Source: Streptomyces asoensis (GTDB lineage Bacteria; Actinomycetota; Actinomycetes; Streptomycetales; Streptomycetaceae). Taken from it: a stretch of 64,000 bases of DNA. Below the pieces are notes generated by a model, which searched no databases, was not told the DNA's origin, and was given only the letters and a program-made list of their open reading frames with translations. Shown in pieces: positions 25,558 through 35,972 of this stretch. Numbering within the stretch: position 1 is the stretch's first letter; every line of letters starts with the position of its first letter. Made by a program: the position numbers and the translations under genes. Location of the stretch: contig NZ_BNEB01000005.1 in NCBI RefSeq assembly GCF_016860545.1, forward strand, positions 2,976,001 through 3,040,000, written 5' to 3'.

Positions 25558-25763
25558 TCCGCAAGCACGCCGCCGGGGGCCCATCCGAACCGGCGTGGTT
25601 CAAGAGCAGCTACAGCAGCGGGCCCGACGGTGAGTCCTGCGTCGAGATCGCCACCACCCCCGGCACCATCCACGTCCGCGACTCCAAGCACACCGCCGGC
25701 CCCCGACTCCGGCTCTCGCCGGAAGCCTGGGCCGACTTCGTGCCGTACGCGTCCGAGGGCTGA
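25554..25763 (+). CDS. DUF397 small partner protein
   Basis: This 69-residue, complete DUF397 protein contains WFKSSYSSGPDGESCVEIA, VRDSK and a terminal P-x-L-x-L-S-x-E-A-W-x-x-F-V motif. Proteins of this family are thought to bind and modulate the XRE-DUF5753 regulator encoded directly upstream, whose stop codon overlaps this start (ATGA). Together with the divergent ATPase this forms the standard three-part module. Confidence 0.93.
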   Translation: MIRKHAAGGPSEPAWFKSSYSSGPDGESCVEIATTPGTIHVRDSKHTAGPRLRLSPEAWADFVPYASEG

Positions 25764-26001
25764 CGGTCCACTCGACGTCGGCCTCCGGTACGCCGGCCTC
25801 GCCGCCCAGGGAACGGGCGACGCCTCGGCCGGCTCCCGCAGCCGATCGTCAGCGTTGTGTCCGTCCACGCGCCCCGCCCCCAGCGCTGCCACACTTCCCG
25901 GTCCGCCAAGCTTACGGATCAGGACGCGGGGCAGGTGCGGAACGAGGCAGCCTGCGGCAAGCTCCGGTCGGTCGCCCGCCGGAGCCCCGGGTCGGCACGC
26001 G

Positions 26002-26196
26002 TCAGAACTTGATGCTGCCGATCATGCTCGCCACGCTCGTCGTCAGGTCGCTGATCGTCGGCGCGATCGTCGAGGATGCGAGGTAGAAGCCGAGCAAGAT
26101 GCAGACAACCGCGTGACCGCCCTTCAGTCCCGACTTCTTGACCAGCAAGAAGACGACGATCGCCAGCAGCACCACCGCCGAAATCGAGAGTGCCAC
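26002..26196 (-). CDS. Tiny two-helix membrane protein
   Basis: This 64-residue protein starts at a GTG with a perfect GGAGGTGA nine bases upstream. Two hydrophobic segments (about 2-19, AVVLLAIVVFLLV, and 28-48, AVVCILLGFYLASS) are joined by a KKSGLKGG loop, with a Thr/Ser-rich tail. I know closely similar short proteins from many Streptomyces genomes, several of them next to integrative or conjugative elements, where they may help plasmid spread; that link is from memory and unproven here. No integrase or att site is visible. Confidence 0.75.
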   Translation of the reverse strand: MALSISAVVLLAIVVFLLVKKSGLKGGHAVVCILLGFYLASSTIAPTISDLTTSVASMIGSIKF

Positions 26197-26377
26197 GGCG
26201 GTTCACCTCCAAGAACCCGGGAACGTGGGGGCAAAAGCAGAACAAGGGAACTTGTAAATCCATACATCAGCCAGCAGGTTCATACCCACACAGCGCTAGT
26301 GATCATAACTATGTGTGGGCGCGCATCTCGCGGCGCACAGCCGCACAAGGGGGTCGCATGGCCAATATGGTCGGGGG

Positions 26378-28498
26378 ATGACGACCGACTCCGACTCCTT
26401 CCCCCGCAGGCACGCACGCACCCAGCGTTTCACCCTCGGCGCGCCGCGTTCGTTCACGGTGGCGCCCGACGGCTCCCGGGTCGTGTTCCTGCGTTCCGGC
26501 TCCGGCACGGACCGCACGGGCGCGCTGTGGGTCCTCGATCCCGCGGACGGCACGGAACGTCCGGCCGCCGACCCGCGGACCCTGCTCGGCAGTGCCGCGG
26601 AGGACCTCTCGCCGCAGGAGCGCGCCCGGCGCGAGCGCAGCCGTGAGGGCGGTGCGGGGATCGTCGGCTACGCCACCGACGGGGCGGTCGAGCTGGCGTC
26701 TTTCGCCTTGTCAGGGCGGCTTTTCACGGCGGAGCTGCAAGCCGGGACGGCGAGCGAACTCACGGTCCCGGGGCCGGTGATCGACCCCCGGCCGTCCCCC
26801 GACGGGCGGCTCGTCGCCTACGTCGCCGGGGGCGCCCTGCGGGTCGTGGGAGCCGAGGGCGGGGACGACCGGGCGGTCGCGGAGCCGGAATCGGACACGG
26901 TTTCCTATGGATTGGCCGAGTTCATCGCGGCCGAGGAGATGGGGCGTTCGCGCGGCTTCTGGTGGTCCCCGGAATCGGACCGGCTGCTGGTCACACGCGT
27001 GGACGACACGCCGGTGGAGCGGTGGTGGATCTCGGATCCCGCCCAGCCGAAACGTGACCCACAACACGTGCCCTACCCGGCTGCCGGGACGGCCAACGCC
27101 GAGGTGCGGCTCTTCGTGTTCGGACTCGACGGGGTGCGCACCGAGGTCGCGTGGGACCGGGCGCGCTATCCGTATCTGGCGCGAGTGCACTGGTCAGGAG
27201 CGGGAGCGCCGCTGCTGCTCGTACAGGCGCGCGACCAGCGCAGTCAGCTGTATCTGGCGGTGGACACCGACTCCGGGGCGACCAGGATGGTGCACGCCGA
27301 CGAAGATCGGATTTGGCTGGATCTTTTCCCTGGCGCGCCGTGCTGGAGCCCGTCGGGACAGCTGGTCAGGATCGCCGACGAAGGCGGCGCCCGGGTCCTG
27401 GCGGTGGGCGAACGCCCTTTGACCGGAGCCCAGTTGCACGTACGGGCGGTGCTGGACGTCACGGCGCACGACGTGCTGGTCGCGGCCTCGGCCGGGGCGG
27501 ACGCGGCCGCGCCCGAAACCGGCGAGGTGCACGTCTACCGGGTGAACGAGCTCGGCGTCGAGCGCCTCTCGCAGGAGCCCGGGGTGCACTCGGCGGTACG
27601 GGCGGGCGAGGTGACCGTCCTGGTGTCGGCGGTGCCGGACCGGCCGGGGAGCGAGGCGCGGGTGCTGCGGGACGGAAAGCACGTGGCCACCGTCCGTTCC
27701 CTGGCGGATGATCCCGGTCTGTCACCCCGCGTACAGCTCACCGAGGGGGGCGCACGCCGTATCCCGTGCGCCGTGCTTATGCCTACGGACTACGTCGGTG
27801 ACACCCCCCTGCCCGTCCTCATGGATCCGTACGGCGGTCCGCACGGGCAGCGGGTGCTGGCCGCGCACAACGCCCACCTCACCTCCCAGTGGTTCGCCGA
27901 CCAGGGCTTCGCGGTGATCGTCGCCGACGGCCGGGGCACCCCGGGCCGCTCCCCCGCCTGGGAGAAGGCGATCAGGGACGAGGTGGCGGCGGTGACCCTG
28001 GAGGACCAGGTGGACGCCCTGCACGCGCTCGCCGAGCGCTTCCCGCTCGACCTGACCCGGGTGGCCGTCCGCGGCTGGTCCTTCGGCGGCTATCTGGCGG
28101 GCCTGGCCGCGCTGCGCCGCCCCGACGTCTTCCACGCGGCGGTGGTCGGCGCCCCGGTCACCGACCTGCGGCTGTACGACACCCACTACCAGGAGCGCTA
28201 CCTCGGCCACCCGGGGGAACACCCCGAGGTCTACCGGCGCAACTCGCTGATCGACGACGAGGGTCTGGTGGACCCGGCCGAGCCGGCCCGTCCGATGCTG
28301 ATCGTCCACGGGCTGGCCGACGACAACGTGGTGGTCGCCCACTCGCTGCGGCTGTCCTCGGCGCTGCTCGCCGCCGGCCGGCCGCACGAGGTGCTGCCCC
28401 TGTCGGGCGTGACCCACATGACCCCGCAGGAACAGGTGGCGGAGAACCTGCTCCTGCTCCAGCTGGACTTCCTGAAGCGTTCGCTCGGACTCGCCTAG
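26378..28498 (+). CDS. S9-family prolyl oligopeptidase / dipeptidyl peptidase
   Basis: This 706-residue protein combines an N-terminal eight-bladed propeller (DPP IV N-like, about 20-430) with a C-terminal alpha/beta-hydrolase. The nucleophile is the Ser in GWSFGGYLAG (about 568), with the acid in GLADDNVVV (about 648) and the His in GVTHMT (about 679). YGGPHGQRV is the conserved oxyanion-side motif. The conserved EE-type motif (FIAAEEMGRSRGFWWSPES) that binds the substrate N-terminus in dipeptidyl peptidases is present, which favours release of dipeptides from peptide N-termini. No signal peptide, so cytoplasmic. It converges on an oligopeptide importer, a sensible partner for using imported peptides. 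ATG at 26378. Confidence 0.9.
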   Translation: MTTDSDSFPRRHARTQRFTLGAPRSFTVAPDGSRVVFLRSGSGTDRTGALWVLDPADGTERPAADPRTLLGSAAEDLSPQERARRERSREGGAGIVGYATDGAVELASFALSGRLFTAELQAGTASELTVPGPVIDPRPSPDGRLVAYVAGGALRVVGAEGGDDRAVAEPESDTVSYGLAEFIAAEEMGRSRGFWWSPESDRLLVTRVDDTPVERWWISDPAQPKRDPQHVPYPAAGTANAEVRLFVFGLDGVRTEVAWDRARYPYLARVHWSGAGAPLLLVQARDQRSQLYLAVDTDSGATRMVHADEDRIWLDLFPGAPCWSPSGQLVRIADEGGARVLAVGERPLTGAQLHVRAVLDVTAHDVLVAASAGADAAAPETGEVHVYRVNELGVERLSQEPGVHSAVRAGEVTVLVSAVPDRPGSEARVLRDGKHVATVRSLADDPGLSPRVQLTEGGARRIPCAVLMPTDYVGDTPLPVLMDPYGGPHGQRVLAAHNAHLTSQWFADQGFAVIVADGRGTPGRSPAWEKAIRDEVAAVTLEDQVDALHALAERFPLDLTRVAVRGWSFGGYLAGLAALRRPDVFHAAVVGAPVTDLRLYDTHYQERYLGHPGEHPEVYRRNSLIDDEGLVDPAEPARPMLIVHGLADDNVVVAHSLRLSSALLAAGRPHEVLPLSGVTHMTPQEQVAENLLLLQLDFLKRSLGLA

Positions 28499-28514
28499 CC
28501 CGCGTGCGGAAAAA

Positions 28515-28544
28515 CGGGCCGGGAGACATGGCGCTCCCGGCCCG
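28515..28544. terminator. Bidirectional hairpin terminator
   Basis: A perfect 11-bp stem (cgggccgggag / ctcccggcccg) with an 8-base loop and A-run before the left arm lies between the convergent S9 peptidase gene and the first Opp operon. Confidence 0.85.
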
Positions 28545-28653
28545 CTTACGGCACCCGCACGGCCGTACGCTGTTCACCCTGACGCGTCCGTATATCGGAA
28601 CCGGGTCGGTCAAGTTGCCTGCGTGTTAACGCGGTTGCTGCGCATATGCGGCA

Positions 28654-29743
<1,090 letters not shown>

Positions 29744-29751
<8 letters not shown>

Positions 29752-30736
29752 GCAGGCACTCCCTCCAGAAGTGGCAGGCGCTCGTACGGCCGGCGGCGGT
29801 CCCCTCGGGTCCCTCCACCTCGTAGAGCGGGGGTACGTCCGTACGGCACACGTCCTGGGCCATCGGACAGCGCGGGTTGAAGGCGCAGCCGGGCGGGATG
29901 TTCATCAGGTTGGGCGGGAGGCCCTTGATGGCGTAGAGCTCCCGGCCCTTGTGGTCCAGGCGCGGGATGGAGTCGAGGAGGCCGCGGGTGTAGGGGTGGG
30001 CCGGGGCCTTGTAGATGTCGTGGACCGGGGCCGCCTCGACGATCCGGCCCGCGTACATGACGGCGATCCGGTCGGCCACGTCCGCGACCACGCCCAGGTC
30101 GTGGGTGATGAGGATCAGCCCCATGTGGTACTCGCGCTGGAGCTCCGCGAGCAGGTCCATGACCTGGGCCTGGACGGTGACGTCCAGGGCGGTGGTGGGC
30201 TCGTCGGCGATGATGAGCGCCGGTTCCAGGGCCATCGCCATCGCGATCATGATGCGCTGGCGCATACCCCCGGAGAACTGGTGCGGGTAGTCCCCGACCC
30301 GTGACCGGGCGCCGGGGATGCGGACCCGGTCCATCAGCTCGACGGCCCTGGCCCGCGCGTCCTTGCGCGACATTCCGCGGTGCACGACGAACATCTCGCC
30401 GAGCTGGTCGCCGACCGACAGCACGGGGTTCAGGGAGGACAGGGCGTCCTGGAAGATCATCGCCATCTCGGCGCCGCGGACCTTGCGGCGTTCGTCCTCC
30501 TTGAGCCGCAGCAGGTCACGGCCCTGGAAGAGGATCTCACCTCCGGTGATCCGGCCGGGCGGGATGTCCAGGATGCCCATGATCGCCTGCGCCGTCACGG
30601 ACTTGCCGGAGCCGGACTCACCGAGCACGGCGAGGGTCTCGCCGGCGTCCAGGCCGTAGCTGACGCCGTTGACGGCCCGGGCGATGCCGTCCCGGGTGCG
30701 GAACTCCACGTGCAGGTCGCGTACTTCGAGCAGCAT
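29744..30736 (-). CDS. Opp operon 1: oligopeptide ABC importer ATPase (OppD type)
   Basis: The 330-residue protein has Walker A GESGSGKSV, signature FSGGMRQR and Walker B LIIADEPTTALD. Its C-terminal oligo_HPY extension has CAFNPRCPMAQDVC and ACHF. The GSGKSV and GMRQR variants are the usual difference between the D and F ATPases of these heterodimers. ATG at 30736, eight bases after the OppC stop; its end overlaps OppF. Acts at the inner face of the membrane with OppB/OppC. Confidence 0.92.
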
Positions 30737-30743
30737 CCGGCCG

Positions 30744-31754
30744 TCACCTCAGCTTCGGGTCGAGGGCGTCGCGCACCGCGTCGCCGAGCATGATGAACGC
30801 CAGGACGGTGAGGGCCAGGGCGCCGGAGGGCCACAGCAGGGCGTGCGGGGCGTTGCGGATGTAGGGCGAGGCGGCGGAGATGTCGATGCCCCACGAGACG
30901 GTCGGCGGTTTCAGTCCGACGCCGAGGTAGGACAGGGTCGCCTCCAGCGCGATGAACGTGCCGAGCGCGATGGTCGCCACGACGATCACCGGGGCGACCG
31001 CGTTGGGCGCGATGTGCCGCATCAGCAGCCGGGAGTTCCCGGCCCCGAGCGCCCGGGCCGCCTGGACGTAGTCGTTCTGCTTGGCGGTGATCACCGAACC
31101 GCGGGCGATCCGGGAGATCTGGGGCCAGCCGAGCAGCACCATGAACCCGATGACCGGCCAGACCGTATTGCTGGTCACGACGGAGAGGAGGACCAGGCCG
31201 CCGAGGACGACCGGGATGGCGAAGAAGATGTCGGTGATCCGGGACAGGACCGAGTCCCCCGCCCCGCCGAAGAACCCTGCGAGACCGCCCAGCACGCTGC
31301 CGAGCAGGGCGACCCCGAGCGTGGCCAGGACGCCCACCGTGACGGACGTGCGGGCGCCGTAGACGACGCGGGTGTAGACGTCGCAGCCCTGGCCGTCGAA
31401 GCCGAACGGGTGGCCGGGCTGGGAACCCTCCTGGGCCTTGGCGAGGTCGCACTTGAGGGGGCTCAGCCAGGTGATGGAGCCGGGCCACAGGGAGATGAAG
31501 ACCAGGAAGAGGATGACCAGGCCGGAGAGGATGAAGACCGGGTTGCGGCGCAGGTCGCGCCAGGCGTCGGACCACAGGGAGCGGGCCTTCTCGGACGGCC
31601 CGGCGTCCGGGCCGCCGGGGCCCTTCTCCAGGGTCTCGCCCTCCGCCGTGGCCAGGTCCATGGTGCCGCCCATGCCGGTGTCGGCGATGGCTCCGTCCTC
31701 CGGGGTGCGGCCGGCGCCCGGCAGGTGGTGCTCCGGCGGCGTCGGCTCAGGCAT
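30744..31754 (-). CDS. Opp operon 1: permease (OppC type)
   Basis: This 336-residue protein has an N-terminal cytoplasmic tail of about 75 residues, six membrane segments and the EAA loop with ARALGAGNSRLLMRHIAPN. It carries the OppC N-terminal domain (SLWSDAWRDLRRNPVF) and the periplasmic loop with HPFGFDGQGCDVYTR. Start overlaps the OppB stop by eight bases. Forms the translocation pore with OppB. Confidence 0.92.
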   Translation of the reverse strand: MPEPTPPEHHLPGAGRTPEDGAIADTGMGGTMDLATAEGETLEKGPGGPDAGPSEKARSLWSDAWRDLRRNPVFILSGLVILFLVFISLWPGSITWLSPLKCDLAKAQEGSQPGHPFGFDGQGCDVYTRVVYGARTSVTVGVLATLGVALLGSVLGGLAGFFGGAGDSVLSRITDIFFAIPVVLGGLVLLSVVTSNTVWPVIGFMVLLGWPQISRIARGSVITAKQNDYVQAARALGAGNSRLLMRHIAPNAVAPVIVVATIALGTFIALEATLSYLGVGLKPPTVSWGIDISAASPYIRNAPHALLWPSGALALTVLAFIMLGDAVRDALDPKLR

Positions 31755-32670
31755 AGCGGATCCTCGGGTCGAGTACGGCGTACAGGAGGTCGACGAGCAG
31801 GTTGGCCACCAGGAAGACCAGCACGAGGACGGTCACGAAACCGACGACGGTCTGGGTGTTCTGCCGCAGGATCCCCTGGTAGAGCTGGAAGCCGACGCCG
31901 TGGATGTTGAAGATGCGTTCGGTGACGATCGCGCCGCCCATCAGCGCGCCGATGTCCGTGCCGATGAACGTGACCACGGGGATCAGCGAGTTGCGCAGCA
32001 GGTGCCGGGTGACGACCCGGCGGTGGGGCAGCCCCTTGGCGACGGCCGTGCGGACGTAGTCGGAGCGCCGGTTCTCCGCGATGGAGGTGCGGGTCAACCG
32101 GGTGACGTACGCCAGCGAGACGGAGGCCAGCACCAGGCCCGGCACGATCAGCTCCCCGAAGGTGGCGTCCGTGGAGACCGACGGTTTGATCCAGCCCCAT
32201 TCGACGCCGAGCAGCAGCTGGAGCAGCAGGCCGGTGACGAAGGTGGGGACGGAGATGACCACCAGGGTGAGCAGCAGGACCCCGGTGTCGACGGGCCGGC
32301 CCCGGCGCAGTCCCGTCACGACCCCGAGGGTGATGCCGATGACGATCTCGAAGAAGATCGCCACGATCGTCAGCCGGATGGTGACCGGGAACGACGACGC
32401 CATCAGCTCGGTGACCGGCTGGCCGTTGAACGCCGTACCGAAGTCACCGGTGAAGACGTTCCCCATGTAGGTCAGGTACTGCTGCCACACCGGCTTGTCG
32501 AGGCCGAACTCCTTCTTCAGCTGGGCCGCGGTGGCCGGGTCGCACTGCCGGTCGCCGCACAGACCCGCGATGGGGTCGCCCATCACGTTCACCATCAGGA
32601 AGATCAGCAGCGTGGCGCCGATGAACACCGGGATCATCTGGAGCAGACGCCGGATCACGTACCGGCCCAT
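31747..32670 (-). CDS. Opp operon 1: permease (OppB type)
   Basis: The 307-residue protein starts MGRYVIRRLLQMIPVF, the usual OppB/DppB N-terminus, and has six membrane segments, a large first periplasmic loop (GDPIAGLCGDRQCD...GLDKPVWQQYLTYMGN) and the EAA loop RTAVAKGLPHRRVVTRHLLRN. Begins six bases after the binding-protein stop, with no hairpin between, unlike the two bldK-type operons. Confidence 0.92.
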   Translation of the reverse strand: MGRYVIRRLLQMIPVFIGATLLIFLMVNVMGDPIAGLCGDRQCDPATAAQLKKEFGLDKPVWQQYLTYMGNVFTGDFGTAFNGQPVTELMASSFPVTIRLTIVAIFFEIVIGITLGVVTGLRRGRPVDTGVLLLTLVVISVPTFVTGLLLQLLLGVEWGWIKPSVSTDATFGELIVPGLVLASVSLAYVTRLTRTSIAENRRSDYVRTAVAKGLPHRRVVTRHLLRNSLIPVVTFIGTDIGALMGGAIVTERIFNIHGVGFQLYQGILRQNTQTVVGFVTVLVLVFLVANLLVDLLYAVLDPRIRYA

Positions 32671-32676
32671 GGCGGG

Positions 32677-34311
32677 TCAGCTGACCTTGATCTCGTTGTA
32701 GACCGGCACGGAGAACGGGTTGAGCTTGACGTTCGAGAGCCGCTCCGAGTAGCCGGCGCTGCCGTTCTGGTACCAGAGCGGGATGGCGGCCATGTTGTCG
32801 CGCACGACCTCCTCGGCCTGCTGGAAGAGCTGCACGGCCTTGGTGGTGTCGGTCTCGGCGTTGGCCTGGTCGACGAGCGAGTCGAACTGCTTGTTCGACC
32901 ACTTGCCGTCGTTGGAGGAGGCGTTGGTGTAGTACAGCGGCTGGAGGAAGTTCTGGATGAGGGGGTAGTCCATCTGCCACCCCGCCCGGAAGGGGCCGCT
33001 CATCTTCCGGTCGCCGATCTGGGTGCGGAAGTCCGCGAACGTGCCGACCGGGTTGCCGACGCAGGCCTTGTCGTTGCCGAGCGCGTTGTTGATCGAATTG
33101 CAGACCGCGTCGACCCACTGTTTGTGCGATCCGGTGTCCGCGTTGTATGTGATCTTGACCTGGCCGCCGGGCAGGCCGCCGCCCTCCTTGATGAGCTGCT
33201 TCGCGGCGGCGGGGTCGTAGTCGCAGGCGTCCCCGCACAGGCCTTCCTTGAAGCCGCCCTCCTCGCCGAGCACCGGGGAGGTCCAGTCGGTGGCGGGGGT
33301 GCGGGTCTTCTGGAAGATCGTCTCGGTGATCTGCTTGCGGTCGATCGCCCGCGAGAGGCCGGTTCGGACCTTGTCGGATCCGGTGGTGTTCCACTTCTTG
33401 TCGTAGAAGGGGAAGGCCAGGGTCTGGATGATGCCGGCGGGCGTGTTCAGGTAGCGGTCGCCGAGGTCGTTCTTGACGTTCTTGAGCTGGGCCGCGGGCA
33501 CGTCGTCGACGAGGTCGAGGTTGCCGGCCAGCAGGTCGGTGTAGGCGGTGTTGTTGTCGGTGTAGACCTTGAGGGTCACGCCGCCGTTCTGCGCCTTGTC
33601 GTCGCCGGGGTAGCCGTCCCACTTCTTCAGGGCCATCTGGGAGCCCTTGGTGTAGGAGTCGATCGTGTACGGCCCGTTTCCGATCGGTTTCTTCAGCCAG
33701 CCCGCGTGGTCGGAGAAGAAGGCCTGGGGCAGCGGGGCGTAGGCGGGGTAGCCCAGGGTGTCGGGGAAGGTGGAGAACTTCTGCCGGAGCTTGACGGTGA
33801 AGGTCTTGTCGTTGACGACCTTGAGCCCGGCCAGGGCGCCGGCGCTCGGGCTCGACCCGTCGGCGGGGTGGACCGCGGGGTAGCCGTCGATGTACTCGAA
33901 GAAGTACGCGTTCTTCTGGTTGTTCTTCAGGTTGGCGCCGTAGTTCCAGGCGTCGACGAAGGACTTCGCCGTCACTTTCTCGCCATTGCTGAACGTCCAG
34001 CCGTCCTTGACGGTGATCGTGAAGTTCTGCGAGTCCGTGGTCTCGATCTTCTCGGCCAGCATGTCCTCGGCCGCACCCGTCTCCGGGTTGTACTTCTTCA
34101 GGCTCCGGAAGATCATGTCGAGGACCTTGCCGCCCTGCACCTCGTTGGTGTTGGCGGGCTCCAGCGGGTTCTGCGGGTCTCCCCAGGAGGAGCTGAGCAC
34201 CGCGCCGCCGTCACCGCTGCCGCCGCCGCTCCCCCCGCCCCCGCACGCCGTCGCCGCGAGTGCTGCCGCCGCCGCGCATGCGGCCCACTTGGCGTGCGTG
34301 GCTCCACGCAT
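32677..34311 (-). CDS. Opp operon 1: peptide-binding lipoprotein (SBP family 5)
   Basis: This 544-residue protein has a Sec signal and lipobox LAATAC (Cys about 22), then a Gly/Ser linker and the family-5 solute-binding fold (SSWGDPQNPLEPANTNEVQG... and FTITVKDGWTFSNGEKVTAKSF). It captures peptides outside the cell for the OppB/C channel. First gene of the operon; ATG preceded by GAGGAGG. Corresponds by order to the peptide-binding protein that follows bldKE in S. coelicolor as I remember it. Ligand unknown. Confidence 0.92.
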   Translation of the reverse strand: MRGATHAKWAACAAAAALAATACGGGGSGGGSGDGGAVLSSSWGDPQNPLEPANTNEVQGGKVLDMIFRSLKKYNPETGAAEDMLAEKIETTDSQNFTITVKDGWTFSNGEKVTAKSFVDAWNYGANLKNNQKNAYFFEYIDGYPAVHPADGSSPSAGALAGLKVVNDKTFTVKLRQKFSTFPDTLGYPAYAPLPQAFFSDHAGWLKKPIGNGPYTIDSYTKGSQMALKKWDGYPGDDKAQNGGVTLKVYTDNNTAYTDLLAGNLDLVDDVPAAQLKNVKNDLGDRYLNTPAGIIQTLAFPFYDKKWNTTGSDKVRTGLSRAIDRKQITETIFQKTRTPATDWTSPVLGEEGGFKEGLCGDACDYDPAAAKQLIKEGGGLPGGQVKITYNADTGSHKQWVDAVCNSINNALGNDKACVGNPVGTFADFRTQIGDRKMSGPFRAGWQMDYPLIQNFLQPLYYTNASSNDGKWSNKQFDSLVDQANAETDTTKAVQLFQQAEEVVRDNMAAIPLWYQNGSAGYSERLSNVKLNPFSVPVYNEIKVS

Positions 34312-34864
34312 GGATGCCTCCTCATTGACTTCGCTTTACCTGAGCCCCGGTCAGCACCGAAGAGCTGAGACCAGTACTGGTAAATATCAACTTAAAAGGT
34401 GCATGACGCACACGGGCCGCGCCCAACCGGAGGCCTTCGGAGGGCTATTCGGGGGACGGCACAAGTGCGCCCGCCGCCGGCAGCAGCTTCCTGTGGAGGG
34501 GTCGAAAAGGATCTTCTGCGCAGGTCACAATGGATCTTCCGGCCGGTGTGCAACGAATCACCGGCATCCGTTGCCGAACCGTTGGATCAAGACCCCGAGA
34601 TGTACGCATTCCGACACCCTGGCGTCCGAATATCGAACTCCTTGCCCGTTTCGCGCATTTGGCCCGAATTCGGACACGGAACGATTACGGCGCGCTACAC
34701 GCGTAGCTACGGTTCGATCAAGCGGAGGCAAAGAAGGTAAAGAGAAGACCAAGGCGGACCAGAATTTATTGACCTTGAATGAATTACGTTGAAAAAGTCC
34801 GGCGTAGCCCGTAGGGAGAGCCCTGCGGAGTCATCAGACCCTCCCTTGGGCCAGGAGCATCGCC
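34312..34864. promoter_or_regulatory. Divergent promoter region between Opp operon 1 and the bldK-type operon 2
   Basis: This 553-base gap is clearly more A/T-rich than the flanking genes, with stretches such as ctggtaaatatcaacttaaaa and agaatttattgaccttgaatg. It must carry control signals for both operons. A plus-strand ttgacc at about 34,771 could be a -35 element but no good -10 partner follows. A small inverted repeat, gctacacgcgtagc, lies at 34694-34707. Small frames here lack proper codon use. Confidence 0.55.
34368..34383. promoter_or_regulatory. Palindromic site ahead of Opp operon 1
   Basis: The sequence agaccagtactggtaa contains the perfect 12-bp palindrome accagtactggt (34370-34381), 59 bases upstream of the binding-protein start. 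Its halves, agaccagt and actggt, look like DasR-site half-sites joined in the reverse order, so a GntR-type regulator is one possibility. Confidence 0.35.
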
Positions 34865-35893
34865 ATGACCCCCCCAACTCCATCAGCGGCTGCCCCGCTT
34901 GAGGTGACCGACGACAGCGTCCTGAAGCCGGCCACTTCGGACGTCGCGAAGGCCAGCCAGGGCCGGTCGCCCGGCAGACTGGCCTGGAAGCGCTTCAAGC
35001 GCGACCGCACCGGCGTAATATCCGCGTATGTCGTGATCTTCTTCTTCGTGACCGCGCTCGCTGCTCCGCTGATAGCCAAGCTGTACGGCAAGGACCCCTA
35101 CACCACGTACGCGAGCCAGCGTCCGGAACTGCTCAACCCCTTCGCCTACCCGGCCGGGCCCAACGGCGGCATGAGCTCCGAGTTCTGGTTCGGCATCGAG
35201 CCCCAGCTCGGCCGTGACGTCTTCACCTTCCTGCTCTACGCGATCCGCAACTCCCTGGGCATCGCGCTCGCCGCCACCATCCTCACCGTGGTCCTCGGCG
35301 TGGTCATCGGCACCACCGCGGGCTACCTCGGCGGCAAGACGGACTATCTCGTGGGCCGGGTCATCGACATCCTGCTGTCGTTCCCCTCCACGCTCTTCTT
35401 CATCGCCTTCATGCCGGTCGTCTTCGGCCTCTTCGTCGCTCCCGACGAGGAGATCCCGACCTGGCTGCGGGCCACGGCTCTGATCATCGTCCTCTCCGCC
35501 TTCGGCTGGGCGTCCATCGCCCGACTGCTGCGCGGCCAGGTACTGGGCCTGCGGGAACGGGAGTTCGTCGAAGCGGCGAAGGTCACGGGTGCGTCACCGG
35601 GGCGTATCGTCTTCAAGGAGCTGCTGCCCAACCTGTGGACGCCGATCATCATCCAGAGCACGCTGATGCTCCCGGCGTACGTCACCGCCGAGGCCGGTCT
35701 CGCCTTCCTCGGGGTCGGCATGATCGACCCGACCCCGGACTGGGGCGTCATGATCGCGCGGGGTGCAAGCTTCTACACCGAGGACCTCACCTTCATGCTC
35801 TTCCCGGGCCTGTCCATGGTGATCTTCGTCCTCGCCTTCAACCTGCTCGGCGACTCGGTGCGTGACGCACTCGACCCCAAGTCCAAGCGCTAG
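34865..35893 (+). CDS. bldK-type operon 2: permease (BldKA/OppC type)
   Basis: This 342-residue protein has a 45-residue cytoplasmic N-terminus, then WKRFKRDRTGVISAYVV and six membrane segments. The EAA loop is VEAAKVTGASPGRIVFKELL and the C-terminus ends LLGDSVRDALDPKSKR. It is closely similar along its length to the permease at 52548-53582, and the gene order is the same. ATG at 34865 has aggag seven bases upstream. First gene of a five-gene operon. Confidence 0.92.
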   Translation: MTPPTPSAAAPLEVTDDSVLKPATSDVAKASQGRSPGRLAWKRFKRDRTGVISAYVVIFFFVTALAAPLIAKLYGKDPYTTYASQRPELLNPFAYPAGPNGGMSSEFWFGIEPQLGRDVFTFLLYAIRNSLGIALAATILTVVLGVVIGTTAGYLGGKTDYLVGRVIDILLSFPSTLFFIAFMPVVFGLFVAPDEEIPTWLRATALIIVLSAFGWASIARLLRGQVLGLREREFVEAAKVTGASPGRIVFKELLPNLWTPIIIQSTLMLPAYVTAEAGLAFLGVGMIDPTPDWGVMIARGASFYTEDLTFMLFPGLSMVIFVLAFNLLGDSVRDALDPKSKR

Positions 35894-35972
35894 CTCCGGC
35901 CCTTTCGAGGACCACGGCAAGGACGCCGGGGTGCCGGATCTCTCTCATCACTCCCACTTCAAGGCAGGCAGC

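Noticed and set aside
22500..26400. tRNA gene or att site as anchor for the accessory island
   Set aside because: I looked for a cloverleaf and for terminal direct repeats and saw none; no integrase gene is present.
31438..34368. 976-codon plus-strand frame opposite Opp operon 1
   Set aside because: Shadow of the permease and binding-protein genes; it crosses three real gene boundaries and shows no domain.
34399..34792. Small frames in the divergent promoter region
   Set aside because: Third-position base use is unlike the genes around and no frame has a proper ribosome binding site.
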